NCBI GenBank assembly: GCA_002386585.1
Contig: DGIZ01000153.1
Coordinates: forward strand, 1 to 14,719
Origin: Brevundimonas sp. UBA4609
GTDB lineage: Bacteria; Pseudomonadota; Alphaproteobacteria; Caulobacterales; Caulobacteraceae
DNA length: 14,719 nucleotides
Direction of reading: 5' to 3'
Shown: positions 5,658 through 11,221 of the stretch, piece by piece
Layout of the letters: the number at the start of each line of letters is the position of its first letter
Position numbering within the stretch: the first letter of the stretch is position 1
Notes under the pieces: model-generated
What the model was told of the DNA's origin: nothing
Database searches by the model: none
Seen by the model: the letters and a program-made list of their open reading frames with translations, nothing else
Made by a program: the position numbers and the translations under genes

Positions 5658-6515
5658 TCAGCCCACCTTACGGCGCGGCGAGGGGCGACGGAGCTTAGCC
5701 GCTGTCGCCTGGCCCTTAGTTCCGGCTCGACGTCGGGGCGCGGCGCCGCCTTCCAGGCTCGCGCGTAGGGCGGCCATCAGATCGACCACGTCGGTGTCTT
5801 CGGGTTCGGCCGCGCGAACTGGCTTCTGACCCTTTTGCTTCGCTGCGATGAGCGCCTTGAGCGCTTCCTCGTAACGATCGACGAACTGGTCGGGATCGAA
5901 TGGGCCGGCCTTTTGCTCGATGATGCGGCGGGCGATATCGACCATGGCGGGGTCGGGAGCCTGGTCCGTGATGGCCCCGAAAACTTCCCGCGAAGCCCTG
6001 ACCTCGTCGCGTGTGCGCAGGGAATAGGCCAGAATGCCGCGATCACGCGGCTCAAGCGCCAGCAGGCGTTCCCGCGTTGACAGAACGACGCGACCGAGAG
6101 CGATCTTGCCCTCAGATCGCATAGCCTCGCGGATAACCCCGAACGCCTCTTCGGCCAGGGCCCCCGCCGGGGCTAGGTAGTAGGGGTTGTCCCAATACAG
6201 GCGGTCGATCTCCTCCTCGGGCACGAAGCGTTCGATGTCGATCGTCTTCGTGCTCTCCAGCTTGACCGATTTGATCTCCTCGTCGGTCAGCAGGATGTAC
6301 TCGTCCTTGGCGACGGCGTAGCCCTTGACCAGCGAAGACCGTTCGACCGGCCCGGTGTCGGGGTCGGTCGTCACCATGCGAATGCGGTTGTTGGTCTCGG
6401 GGTTGATAAGGTTGAACCGCACATCGCCGCCGGAGCTGGTCGCGGTGTAGAGCGCGACCGGGCATGTCACGAGGGAAAGGCGCAGGTGTCCCTGCCAGGT
6501 GGGGCGATAAGCCAT
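5658..6515 (-). CDS. ku: Bacterial Ku, DNA double-strand-break end-binding protein (prophage-borne)
   Basis: This is a homodimeric-type bacterial Ku, 285 residues, near the usual length. Ku forms a ring on broken DNA ends and recruits ligase LigD for non-homologous end joining. Diagnostic parts are WQGHLRLSLVTCPVALYTAT (7-26), KGYAVAKDEYILLTDEE (64-80), the strand-hairpin region TKTIDIERFVPEEEID (89-104), LYWDNPYYLAP (106-116) and GRVVLSTRERLLALEP (141-156). A minimal C-terminal region (DVVDLMAALRASLE, 242-255), the part that contacts LigD in other bacteria, precedes a basic tail rich in Arg and Lys that probably binds DNA. The ATG at 6515 has GGAGG seven bases upstream. No ligD is present in the window, so it must use a host LigD, act alone to shield DNA ends from nucleases, or find a ligase elsewhere in the prophage. 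Confidence 0.97.
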   Translation of the reverse strand: MAYRPTWQGHLRLSLVTCPVALYTATSSGGDVRFNLINPETNNRIRMVTTDPDTGPVERSSLVKGYAVAKDEYILLTDEEIKSVKLESTKTIDIERFVPEEEIDRLYWDNPYYLAPAGALAEEAFGVIREAMRSEGKIALGRVVLSTRERLLALEPRDRGILAYSLRTRDEVRASREVFGAITDQAPDPAMVDIARRIIEQKAGPFDPDQFVDRYEEALKALIAAKQKGQKPVRAAEPEDTDVVDLMAALRASLEGGAAPRRRAGTKGQATAAKLRRPSPRRKVG

Positions 6516-6527
6516 GTCGGACCTCCG

Positions 6528-6569
6528 GGCGGCGCCGCATGCGCCGCCGACTCAACACCGGGCCCGGTG
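6528..6569 (-). promoter_or_regulatory. Hairpin and perfect 14-bp palindrome in the ku leader
   Basis: GGCGGCGC (6528-6535) and GCGCCGCC (6541-6548) make an 8-bp stem with a 5-base loop, one or two bases from the ku ribosome site (GGAGG on the minus strand). CACCGGGCCCGGTG (6556-6569) is a perfect palindrome with no spacer, typical of a dimeric protein site rather than an RNA hairpin. Both fall in the 70-base gap before ku. Separate control of ku inside the operon is inferred. Confidence 0.4.
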
Positions 6570-6585
6570 ATTCGCTCCCTGACGC

Positions 6586-6822
6586 TCAGTCGCAGGGCTC
6601 CGCCTGCCCGTCGCTGAGGTCGATGACGAAGCAGTGTTCCTGTCCGCCGTCCAGGTCCGCCACGAAGATGCGGATCTCGTCGTCGGCGTCGACGGGCGGA
6701 GAGTAGAGTTCGGTAAATCCGACGGCCGCCGCTTCAAAACTACCGGCTTGTAGGACGTGGCCGTGCGCCCGGCCGAGGCCTTCAGCGTAGGCGAAGTAGC
6801 GATGCTGTTCGGGTTCGATCAT
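6586..6822 (-). CDS. Hypothetical small protein (78 aa)
   Basis: The ATG at 6822 is chosen because GAGGAGA lies just upstream on the minus strand; an in-frame ATG at 6870 lacks such a site. The product, beginning MIEPEQHRYFAYAEG, reads as a compact alpha/beta domain: HVLQAGSFEAAAVGFTELYSP then EIRIFVADLDGGQEHCFVIDL. The shape suggests a small cytosolic domain with an edge strand pair, similar in style to short alphaproteobacterial proteins of unknown function, but I cannot name a family with confidence. It lies 57 bases after the preceding gene and 70 before ku, so it is probably in the same transcript. Confidence 0.6.
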   Translation of the reverse strand: MIEPEQHRYFAYAEGLGRAHGHVLQAGSFEAAAVGFTELYSPPVDADDEIRIFVADLDGGQEHCFVIDLSDGQAEPCD

Positions 6823-6879
6823 TCGCGTCTCCTCTCTGTCAGAACGCTGGGGGCCGGAAAAGCATTCCATGATTCGGCG

Positions 6880-7152
6880 TCAGGCGGCTGGCGTCACATC
6901 CCGATAGGGCTCGCCCCGATCGCCCGCCTCGGATCTGGTCAGCACTCGCGTTTCAAACGCCGAGGAGATGGCGACCTTGATGCCTCGATGTCGGATGCCT
7001 TCGTCCAGAGACTTGGCCGTGTGATCGATCGCGTAGAGATCATCGCACCATTCATCGCTGTTGATCTCGATGAGGCCGGGCTGAAGGTCGGGGTCTTCGC
7101 CGGCAGAGGCCATCATGGCGTCGAGGGCGGCGGTCAGTTGGTCGGGCGTCAT
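6880..7152 (-). CDS. Hypothetical small acidic protein (90 aa)
   Basis: The start at 7152 gives MTPDQLTAALDAMMASAGED. The frame stays open to 7299 but the extension is Arg/Cys-rich and overlaps the previous gene. There is no clear ribosome site, so the start is uncertain. The middle is acidic (LIEINSDEWCDDLYAIDHTAKSLDEG), followed by IRHRGIKVAISSAFETRVL, which could be a beta-strand pair. There is no membrane span, signal or metal motif. No family was recognised. Gene spacing (34 bases from the upstream gene, 57 to the next) keeps it in the repair-gene operon. Confidence 0.5.
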   Translation of the reverse strand: MTPDQLTAALDAMMASAGEDPDLQPGLIEINSDEWCDDLYAIDHTAKSLDEGIRHRGIKVAISSAFETRVLTRSEAGDRGEPYRDVTPAA

Positions 7153-7186
7153 GGCGCTGCGTGTAGCTGAGTCGCCCTGTCGCGGC

Positions 7187-7351
7187 CTAGCGTTGGCGCC
7201 GCAGCAGGCGCGCCGCCTCTTCCTTCCACAGCGCGCGAAAGCGCAGGACGATGGACGCCGGCAGGCTGGCCGCCGCGCGGGATCGGCGGTGAAGGTCATG
7301 GGCCTCGGCCTCGAAGCGGGCGGCCTTCTGCTGATCGGTCTCGGCCGTCAT
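7187..7351 (-). CDS. Small basic helical protein (54 aa) translationally coupled to SRAP
   Basis: The ATG (7351-7349) overlaps the SRAP stop as ATGA, which argues for a real coupled gene despite its small size. The protein (MTAETDQQKAARFEAEAHDL..., ending WKEEAARLLRRQR) is almost entirely helical and rich in Arg, Lys and Glu. There is no cysteine or membrane span. Its job is unknown. Coupling to SRAP at one-to-one level could mean a partner or regulator of SRAP, or a nucleic-acid-contacting helix; that is inference only. Confidence 0.6.
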   Translation of the reverse strand: MTAETDQQKAARFEAEAHDLHRRSRAAASLPASIVLRFRALWKEEAARLLRRQR

Positions 7352-7920
7352 GGCGATTCGGGCCAGACCTTCTGCACGGTCAGTGATCCGGCCGAGCAGG
7401 GCTGCAGCATGAGGTCTTCGGCCGCGCTGAGATCCAGCCAGTGGACGCCAGCGCCCGGCGGCAAGAGGACGATCTGGCGGTCGTGGTAGGGCGCGACGTC
7501 GGGGCCCGGCTCGGTGGTCAGCATGGCGAAGGCCCCGTCCTTGATAATTCCAGCAATCCAGAACCATGGCTGGCCGGCCATGGTGAAGAGCCACTTCGTC
7601 TTCCTCCCCTGCACCTTGGGCTCGGTGAACTCGTAGAAGCCGTCGGCCGGGATCAGGCAGCGGGTCGAGTTGGCGAAAGAGCGCCCGTCCGAGCGGAAGT
7701 TGAAAACGGGCTTTCCGGTCGGGCTCTTCCACGCCCAAGGCGTCATGGTCAGCTGCGGGCCATCGGCGGCCTGAGTGACGACGGGCGCAGCATTGCCGAT
7801 GCGGTAGTCGGCTGCAGCCAGGTTGGGCAGGCCGCCTGGAAAGACGAGCGTCCGCCCCGCGTCACGGAACGGCGCGGCGAGCTGGTTAGCGGGAACGTGC
7901 AGGCGGTAGTTGTTGCACAT
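7348..7920 (-). CDS. SOS response-associated peptidase family (SRAP; YedK/HMCES-type abasic-site protein)
   Basis: SRAP proteins form a covalent thiazolidine crosslink through Cys2 with abasic sites in single-stranded DNA, shielding them from breakage. All key positions are visible in this 190-residue protein: Cys2 right after the initiator (MCNNY), N74 and R76 in FNFRSD, E97 in PADGFYEF and H146 in YHDRQIVLL. Other marks are PWAWKSP (61-67), RCLIPADGFYEF (87-98) and the C-terminal WL segment with the closing VQKVW. The HDRQ motif differs slightly from the HxRMP form common in cellular copies. The start at 7920 has GGGAG on the minus strand six bases upstream and is fixed by the need for Cys2. 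It lies ten bases after a zinc-ribbon gene and overlaps the next gene by four bases. Confidence 0.96.
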   Translation of the reverse strand: MCNNYRLHVPANQLAAPFRDAGRTLVFPGGLPNLAAADYRIGNAAPVVTQAADGPQLTMTPWAWKSPTGKPVFNFRSDGRSFANSTRCLIPADGFYEFTEPKVQGRKTKWLFTMAGQPWFWIAGIIKDGAFAMLTTEPGPDVAPYHDRQIVLLPPGAGVHWLDLSAAEDLMLQPCSAGSLTVQKVWPESP

Positions 7921-7930
7921 CGGCGGCTCC

Positions 7931-8212
7931 CTAGAACATTTCGACCTTAAGGCCGCGACCTTCGGGCGGGTAGGTCCAGAAACACATACGCCCCTGACAG
8001 TGCCGGCGGCGGCAGCGCGCGGTCCGGCCCCAGAGCACGAAGTCTTCGCCCAGCGCCCTGCGCACGACGGCCAGATCGACGGTCATTTCCAGACTACAAT
8101 GCAGGCAGCAGGCGACGACGGGCCAGCCCTGGCGCTGGAGGTCGCCGACCTTGGCGGCGCGGCCCATCCACTGAGCGCGCGTCCAGTTGTTGTAGCGGGG
8201 GTTCATGCCCAT
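7931..8212 (-). CDS. Small zinc-ribbon-like protein (93 aa), unknown function
   Basis: The start at 8212 follows the upstream stop by three bases; an ATG at 8206 (MNPRYNNW) is an equal choice, and neither has a strong ribosome site, so translation is probably coupled. Cysteines form a pattern of C36-x2-C39 (ACCLHCS) and C67-x4-C72 (ARCRRRHC) with C77 nearby. They flank a helical insert (MTVDLAVVRRALGEDFVLWGRT), which fits a small zinc ribbon. No named family was recognised. It lies directly upstream of SRAP (10 bases), suggesting a DNA-linked or regulatory role, unproven. Confidence 0.65.
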   Translation of the reverse strand: MGMNPRYNNWTRAQWMGRAAKVGDLQRQGWPVVACCLHCSLEMTVDLAVVRRALGEDFVLWGRTARCRRRHCQGRMCFWTYPPEGRGLKVEMF

Positions 8213-8215
8213 GGA

Positions 8216-8749
8216 TCATTCGCCGCGCTTCGCCGCCAGGCGAGATCTGGGCCAATAGTCCGCGCAGTGATGGCCGCCGTAGCTGAACAGACTGACCACT
8301 TCTTTCGGCATCCCCGCTTCCTTAAGGCGGACGTGGTCGACGTCGCGCAACAGGTAGGCCACGTCGTCCAGACGCAGGCCGCCCTCGGGCAACCAAGCGA
8401 TCAGGCGGCGCATTCTCAGCACGTCTGAGGTGTCGCGGTGACTTGAACGGAAGCTGTCGGCGTTCGGATCGTTCGCCATCGACACCGACAGTCGGCGCGA
8501 GCCGCAATTGTCGCAGCGCAGGGCGCAAGCCCACTCGCACGCGTCGCGCGTCAGCCAGTCGGGAAACTGCCTGATCAGGTCCAAACCGGTGAAGCGCCCC
8601 TCACGGCGGCAGACGCAACACAGGACTCGAAGCTGTGACCCTCGATCCGGCACCTCGATCAGGGGGAAGTGGTGCAGGCCGATGGGGAAATGATCGTCAG
8701 GCGTCGACCCGATGCCGCGCCAGAAGGGGGTGTCTTCTTCCTGAGGCAT
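8216..8749 (-). CDS. Zinc-ribbon protein (177 aa), unknown function
   Basis: This protein contains a split zinc ribbon: C44-x2-C47 (LCCVCRR) and C79-x2-C82 (LRCDNCGSRRLSV), separated by ~31 residues that include a helical stretch (GLDLIRQFPDWL) and two more cysteines (C71, C75). The N-terminal 40 residues look like a small strand-rich segment, and the C-terminal half is a helical tail (LRMRRLIAWLPEGGLRLDDVAYLLRDVDHVRL). The start ATG at 8749 lies three bases after the previous stop. The layout (knuckle, ~30 residues, knuckle in ALRC..CG) parallels that of the next gene, so the two may be related. No family was recognised. Confidence 0.65.
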   Translation of the reverse strand: MPQEEDTPFWRGIGSTPDDHFPIGLHHFPLIEVPDRGSQLRVLCCVCRREGRFTGLDLIRQFPDWLTRDACEWACALRCDNCGSRRLSVSMANDPNADSFRSSHRDTSDVLRMRRLIAWLPEGGLRLDDVAYLLRDVDHVRLKEAGMPKEVVSLFSYGGHHCADYWPRSRLAAKRGE

Positions 8750-8752
8750 GGC

Positions 8753-8935
8753 TCAATGCGCCGTCGCGCCCCTTGCAGCGCACGCCGTGCGCATCCGCGC
8801 GATCGATCCCGGCGCCTTCGTCTCGATCTCTCGAAGGATCGCCCCCGCCCCAGCCCGGCCGTCTGCGCTGTGAAGGTCCAGGCCGGCCAGGCGCAGCATC
8901 AAGGCGGCCAGTTCCTTGTCCGCTGGGGCGCTCAT
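8753..8935 (-). CDS. Small hypothetical protein (60 aa)
   Basis: The ATG at 8935 overlaps the stop of the upstream 54-aa gene by four bases (ATGA), and the stop is three bases before the zinc-ribbon gene, so the frame fits perfectly into the operon. The product (MSAPADKELAALMLRLAGLD...) is largely helical with two probable amphipathic helices and no metal, signal or membrane motif. The alternative longer minus frame (8697-8954) is low-complexity Gly/Arg/Asp and overlaps the neighbour, so it was rejected. The 19-bp repeat copy 2 (8778-8796) lies inside this gene. Function unknown. Confidence 0.55.
   Translation of the reverse strand: MSAPADKELAALMLRLAGLDLHSADGRAGAGAILREIETKAPGSIARMRTACAARGATAH
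8778..8796. repeat. 19-bp exact repeat with palindromic core, copy 2
   Basis: This is identical to 3770-3788 in sequence and orientation. This copy lies inside the 60-aa gene, whereas copy 1 is intergenic. The core GCGCACG-C-CGTGCGC is a perfect interrupted palindrome. Confidence 0.5.
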
Positions 8936-9096
8936 CGAGGCGGCCGCCCGACATGGGTCATGCCGGCGATCAGCCCCGCAATCAGCGCGCGATCGCGCGG
9001 TGGCGGAGCGATCCGCTCCTCCATCAGGGCCGCCAGCTCTTTCAGCTCGGCCTTGAACCGCTCTTCAGGCGGTGAACCGGGTTCGTCTCGCTTCAT
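8932..9096 (-). CDS. First gene of the minus-strand operon, small helical protein (54 aa)
   Basis: On the minus strand the ATG at 9096 has an excellent ribosome site (GGAGGAG five bases upstream), and the frame runs 54 codons to a TGA that overlaps the next ATG by four bases. The product reads MKRDEPGSPPEERFKAELKE then LAALMEERIAPPPRDRALIA and ends GMTHVGRPPR. It is helical, charged and has a Pro-rich turn, and it lacks metal or membrane motifs. No family was recognised. As the promoter-proximal gene, it could be a small regulator or adapter, but nothing shows this. Gene reality rests on the ribosome site and the ATGA coupling. Confidence 0.6.
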   Translation of the reverse strand: MKRDEPGSPPEERFKAELKELAALMEERIAPPPRDRALIAGLIAGMTHVGRPPR

Positions 9097-9155
9097 CGTC
9101 TCCTCCATCCATTCCGCCTCTCGTCCGGGGCGGGATCGGCGCGCGCCAACGCGTC

Positions 9156-9262
9156 GACCTGCGGGCAGGTCCCCGCACGACTGGACCGATCGGCCGCCCG
9201 GCCGGTCGCCGCCCCGCTCTCGCGAGAGGGGGACTCCTAACCGTGCAAGGGACCTGCCCGCA
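9156..9262. promoter_or_regulatory. Divergent control region with inverted repeats and palindrome
   Basis: This lies between the minus-strand operon (start 9096) and the methyltransferase (start 9264). TGCGGGCAGGTCCC (9160-9173) and GGGACCTGCCCGCA (9249-9262) are a perfect 14-bp inverted repeat 75 bases apart. The left arm also forms a local palindrome GACCTGC-GG-GCAGGTC (9156-9171). Between the arms lies CTCTCGCGAGAG (9217-9228), a perfect palindrome extended by CCC/GGG after one mismatch. A GANTC site (GACTC, 9232-9236), the CcrM methylation motif of Caulobacterales, adjoins it. Multiple copies of GACCTGC suggest operator half-sites for a phage regulator; that is inferred. Confidence 0.55.
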
Positions 9263-9263
9263 A

Positions 9264-10127
9264 ATGAATTGTTCTCGTAATGTTCTCTATGTCGACCAAC
9301 GCCCCGTCGCGGCCGCTGAGCCGCCTGCAGCGTGGCTGGGCGGCAAGCGCCACCTGGCCAAGCCCATCTGTCATATTCTGGCTGCGACCGATCATGACGC
9401 CTATGTCGAACCCTTCATCGGCATGGGCGGCGTCTTCCTGCGCCGGCGGGTTCGGCCGCCGGTCGAGGTCATCAACGACATCTCCGGCGATATCGTCACC
9501 CTGTTTCGGGTGCTGCAGCGATTTCCCGACGCCCTGTTGCGGGAGCTACGGTGGCGACCGGCCATGCGAAGCGAGTTCGCCAGGCTGAGCGAAACGCAGG
9601 ATTGCGACCTACTCGACATCGAGCGAGCGGCGCGGTTCCTCTACCTGCAAACCCTGGCCTTTGGCGGCAAGATGGCTGGGCGATCGTTCGGCGTCAGCAC
9701 CAAGGGGGCGCACAACTTCGATCTGACGCGGCTGGAGCCGCGCCTGAAGCGCCTGCATGACCGCCTCGCCGGCGTCGTCATCGAGAACCTGGACTGGCTC
9801 GACGTCATCGCGCGCTATGATCGGCCGGGCACGCTGTTCTACCTCGACCCGCCCTACTGGGGCGGCGAGTGCGACTATGGCGCCGGCGTCTTCATGCGAG
9901 GGGACTTCCAACGCATGGCTGACAAGCTGCGCGCGATCGAGGGGAAGTTCCTGCTCTCGATCAATGATCGGCCGGAGATCCGCGACCTGTTCGCCTGGGC
10001 CGACATCGAGGCCGTGCAGACGACGTACACCATCGCCGGCGGAGACAAGGCGTCGACGGCGGCCGAACTGTTGATCGGGAAGGGGGTGAAGCTGGCGCCG
10101 GCGGCGGCTCAGGCGAGCCTGTTCTAG
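9264..10127 (+). CDS. D12-class (Dam-type) DNA adenine-N6 methyltransferase
   Basis: With the ATG at 9264 this is a 287-residue protein, close to the usual ~270 of Dam-type enzymes, which transfer methyl from S-adenosylmethionine to adenine N6. The SAM-binding motif is PFIGMGGVFLRR, preceded by AAWLGGKRHLAKPICHIL. The catalytic motif is FYLDPPYWGG, and the family's INDISGDIVTLFRVLQ and FLLSINDRPEIRDLF segments are present. Target sequence cannot be read; GATC is typical of Dam but not certain. The frame is open back to 9072, but that extension is Arg/Pro-rich and overlaps the control region. The 9264 start has AAGGGA at 9247-9252. A LexA box lies within its first codons. Divergent from the repair operon, it could protect phage DNA or alter host expression. 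Confidence 0.9.
   Translation: MNCSRNVLYVDQRPVAAAEPPAAWLGGKRHLAKPICHILAATDHDAYVEPFIGMGGVFLRRRVRPPVEVINDISGDIVTLFRVLQRFPDALLRELRWRPAMRSEFARLSETQDCDLLDIERAARFLYLQTLAFGGKMAGRSFGVSTKGAHNFDLTRLEPRLKRLHDRLAGVVIENLDWLDVIARYDRPGTLFYLDPPYWGGECDYGAGVFMRGDFQRMADKLRAIEGKFLLSINDRPEIRDLFAWADIEAVQTTYTIAGGDKASTAAELLIGKGVKLAPAAAQASLF
9271..9285 (+). promoter_or_regulatory. LexA-type SOS box (GTTC-N7-GTTC)
   Basis: GTTCTCGTAATGTTC matches exactly the direct-repeat LexA operator known from alphaproteobacteria. It overlaps codons 3-8 of the methyltransferase if translation starts at 9264, and lies 175 bases upstream of the divergent minus-strand operon. It is the only GTTC-N7-GTTC or GAAC-N7-GAAC I found in the window, and its location at a divergent control region favours function. 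The match is seen; LexA control of either or both genes is inferred. Confidence 0.6.
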
Positions 10128-10231
10128 GCTAGACGGCCAGTTTCACGATCCGTTCCAATGTGGGTGTGCGTTGGTAGCCGCCTCCAACCACCACGGTTTT
10201 TCTCGGAGATATTCAGAAGACCGCCCGCGCC
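10128..10231. other. Probable prophage-chromosome junction, no gene
   Basis: This 104-base spacer separates the last phage-like gene from the first chromosomal gene. It contains GTTGG (10170-10174) and CCAAC (10184-10188) as a short stem, then a T run (TTTTT, 10198-10202), which may act as a weak terminator for the methyltransferase. It is visibly richer in A+T than its flanks. No tRNA end or direct repeat to the rest of the window was seen, so the att site is not demonstrated. Confidence 0.35.
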
Positions 10232-10459
10232 TCATCCCTGAGGGATGCGCGAGGCGCCGCCGGTGATCTTGCAGACGTAGTCGGTCTGCGGGCGGCCGGT
10301 CTGGCGGCCGGTGGGCGAGAGGATGCCGCCGCGGTCGCGGCACTCGGCTTCCAACTGGTCCATTTCCTGCTGATAGGTCGGCAGGGGGCGGCCCGAGGCG
10401 CAGGCGGCGAGCGCCAGCGGGGCGACGATGACGGCGGCGAGGAACAGGGGGGCGCGCAT
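10232..10459 (-). CDS. Small lipoprotein (75 aa)
   Basis: The ATG at 10459 has AAGGAGA on the minus strand a few bases upstream; the longer frame to 10528 lacks one. The product starts with a lipoprotein signal: MRAPLFLAAVIVAPLALAAC with lipobox LAAC and Cys20. The mature part is ~55 residues, hydrophilic, with two further cysteines (AECRDRG, DYVCKITG) that could form a disulfide in the periplasm, and an acidic helical piece (QQEMDQLEAECRDRGG). It resembles short Caulobacterales envelope lipoproteins of unknown role. It is probably monocistronic and is the first chromosome-like gene after the prophage. Confidence 0.75.
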   Translation of the reverse strand: MRAPLFLAAVIVAPLALAACASGRPLPTYQQEMDQLEAECRDRGGILSPTGRQTGRPQTDYVCKITGGASRIPQG

Positions 10460-10550
10460 GGTGGTCTCCTTCAGCCGGTGAAACGAGCCGTGAGACGGAA
10501 TGATCCCTCTGAACCCGCCTCGGAGCAAGGCCAGGCTACAGGCGTCCGGA

Positions 10551-11126
10551 TCAGCCGGCCGGCGCGCCCAGGTGCTCCAGCAGGATCTTCAGGCCCAGGG
10601 CGATCAGGGCGACGCCGCCGATCAGTTCGACGATCCTGCCCAGGCGCACGCCCACGGCCTTGCCTACCAGCAGGCCCAGCGTCGCCAGGGCGAAGGTGGT
10701 GAAGCCGATGCAGGCGGCGATCAACCAGATGTTGGCCTCCAGCAGGGCCAGACCGACCCCGACCGCGCCCGCGTCGATCGACGTTCCCACGGCGGTGGCG
10801 ACCAGGGCCACAAGGCCGCGTGACGCCGGCTCGGCGTCCTCCTCCGCCTCACCCCGCTGCAGCGCTTCCCAGATCATCTTCAGGCCGACGGCGCCCAGCA
10901 GGCCGAAGGCGATCCAGTGGTCGACGGCCTGGACGAAGTCGGCGGCGGCCACGCCCAGGGCGAAGCCGATCAGGGGCGTGATCGCCTCGATCACGCCGAA
11001 CACCAGGCCTGAACGCAGGGCCTGGGGCACGGTGGGGCGATGCTGCGCCCCGCGCCCGATGGCGGCGGCGAAGGCGTCGGCGGACATGCTGACGGACAGG
11101 ATGGCGATGGCGACAGGGGACATCAT
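10551..11126 (-). CDS. mntP: Manganese efflux pump MntP
   Basis: This is a six-helix inner-membrane exporter that lowers cytosolic Mn2+. It consists of two three-helix repeats, each with a conserved acidic membrane motif: ILSVSMSADAFAAAIGRG near the N-terminus and AVGTSIDAGAVGVGLALL in the second half. The order of hydrophobic segments and the ~190-residue length match E. coli MntP (188 aa). Counting from the second Met (11123), the first motif Asp is residue 16, as in E. coli. The longer frame reaches 11297, but that part overlaps the riboswitch. A third start at 11153 has the only decent ribosome site (GGAG nine bases upstream), which would add about nine residues. The acidic loop (GEAEEDAEPASRG) between repeats is cytosolic. 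The Mn2+ aptamer in the leader supports the call strongly. Confidence 0.93.
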   Translation of the reverse strand: MMSPVAIAILSVSMSADAFAAAIGRGAQHRPTVPQALRSGLVFGVIEAITPLIGFALGVAAADFVQAVDHWIAFGLLGAVGLKMIWEALQRGEAEEDAEPASRGLVALVATAVGTSIDAGAVGVGLALLEANIWLIAACIGFTTFALATLGLLVGKAVGVRLGRIVELIGGVALIALGLKILLEHLGAPAG

Positions 11127-11221
11127 GGGGAAAACGCACTCAGCCGGACGCATGACAGCACGCTCCATCCACGGGCCGGCCCCGTCGATGCAGCATGCTG
11201 GTCTCGCTAGGCGGAGGTGAT

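Noticed and set aside
8462..8474. GTTC pair inside the zinc-ribbon gene
   Set aside because: Spacing is five bases and it lies inside a coding frame.
8697..8954. 85-codon minus-strand frame overlapping the 60-aa gene
   Set aside because: Low-complexity product that overlaps the zinc-ribbon gene; the 60-aa frame fits the operon by ATGA coupling.
9072..9263. N-terminal extension of the methyltransferase to 9072
   Set aside because: The extension is Arg/Pro-rich with no family likeness, crosses the divergent control region and overlaps the 54-aa gene.
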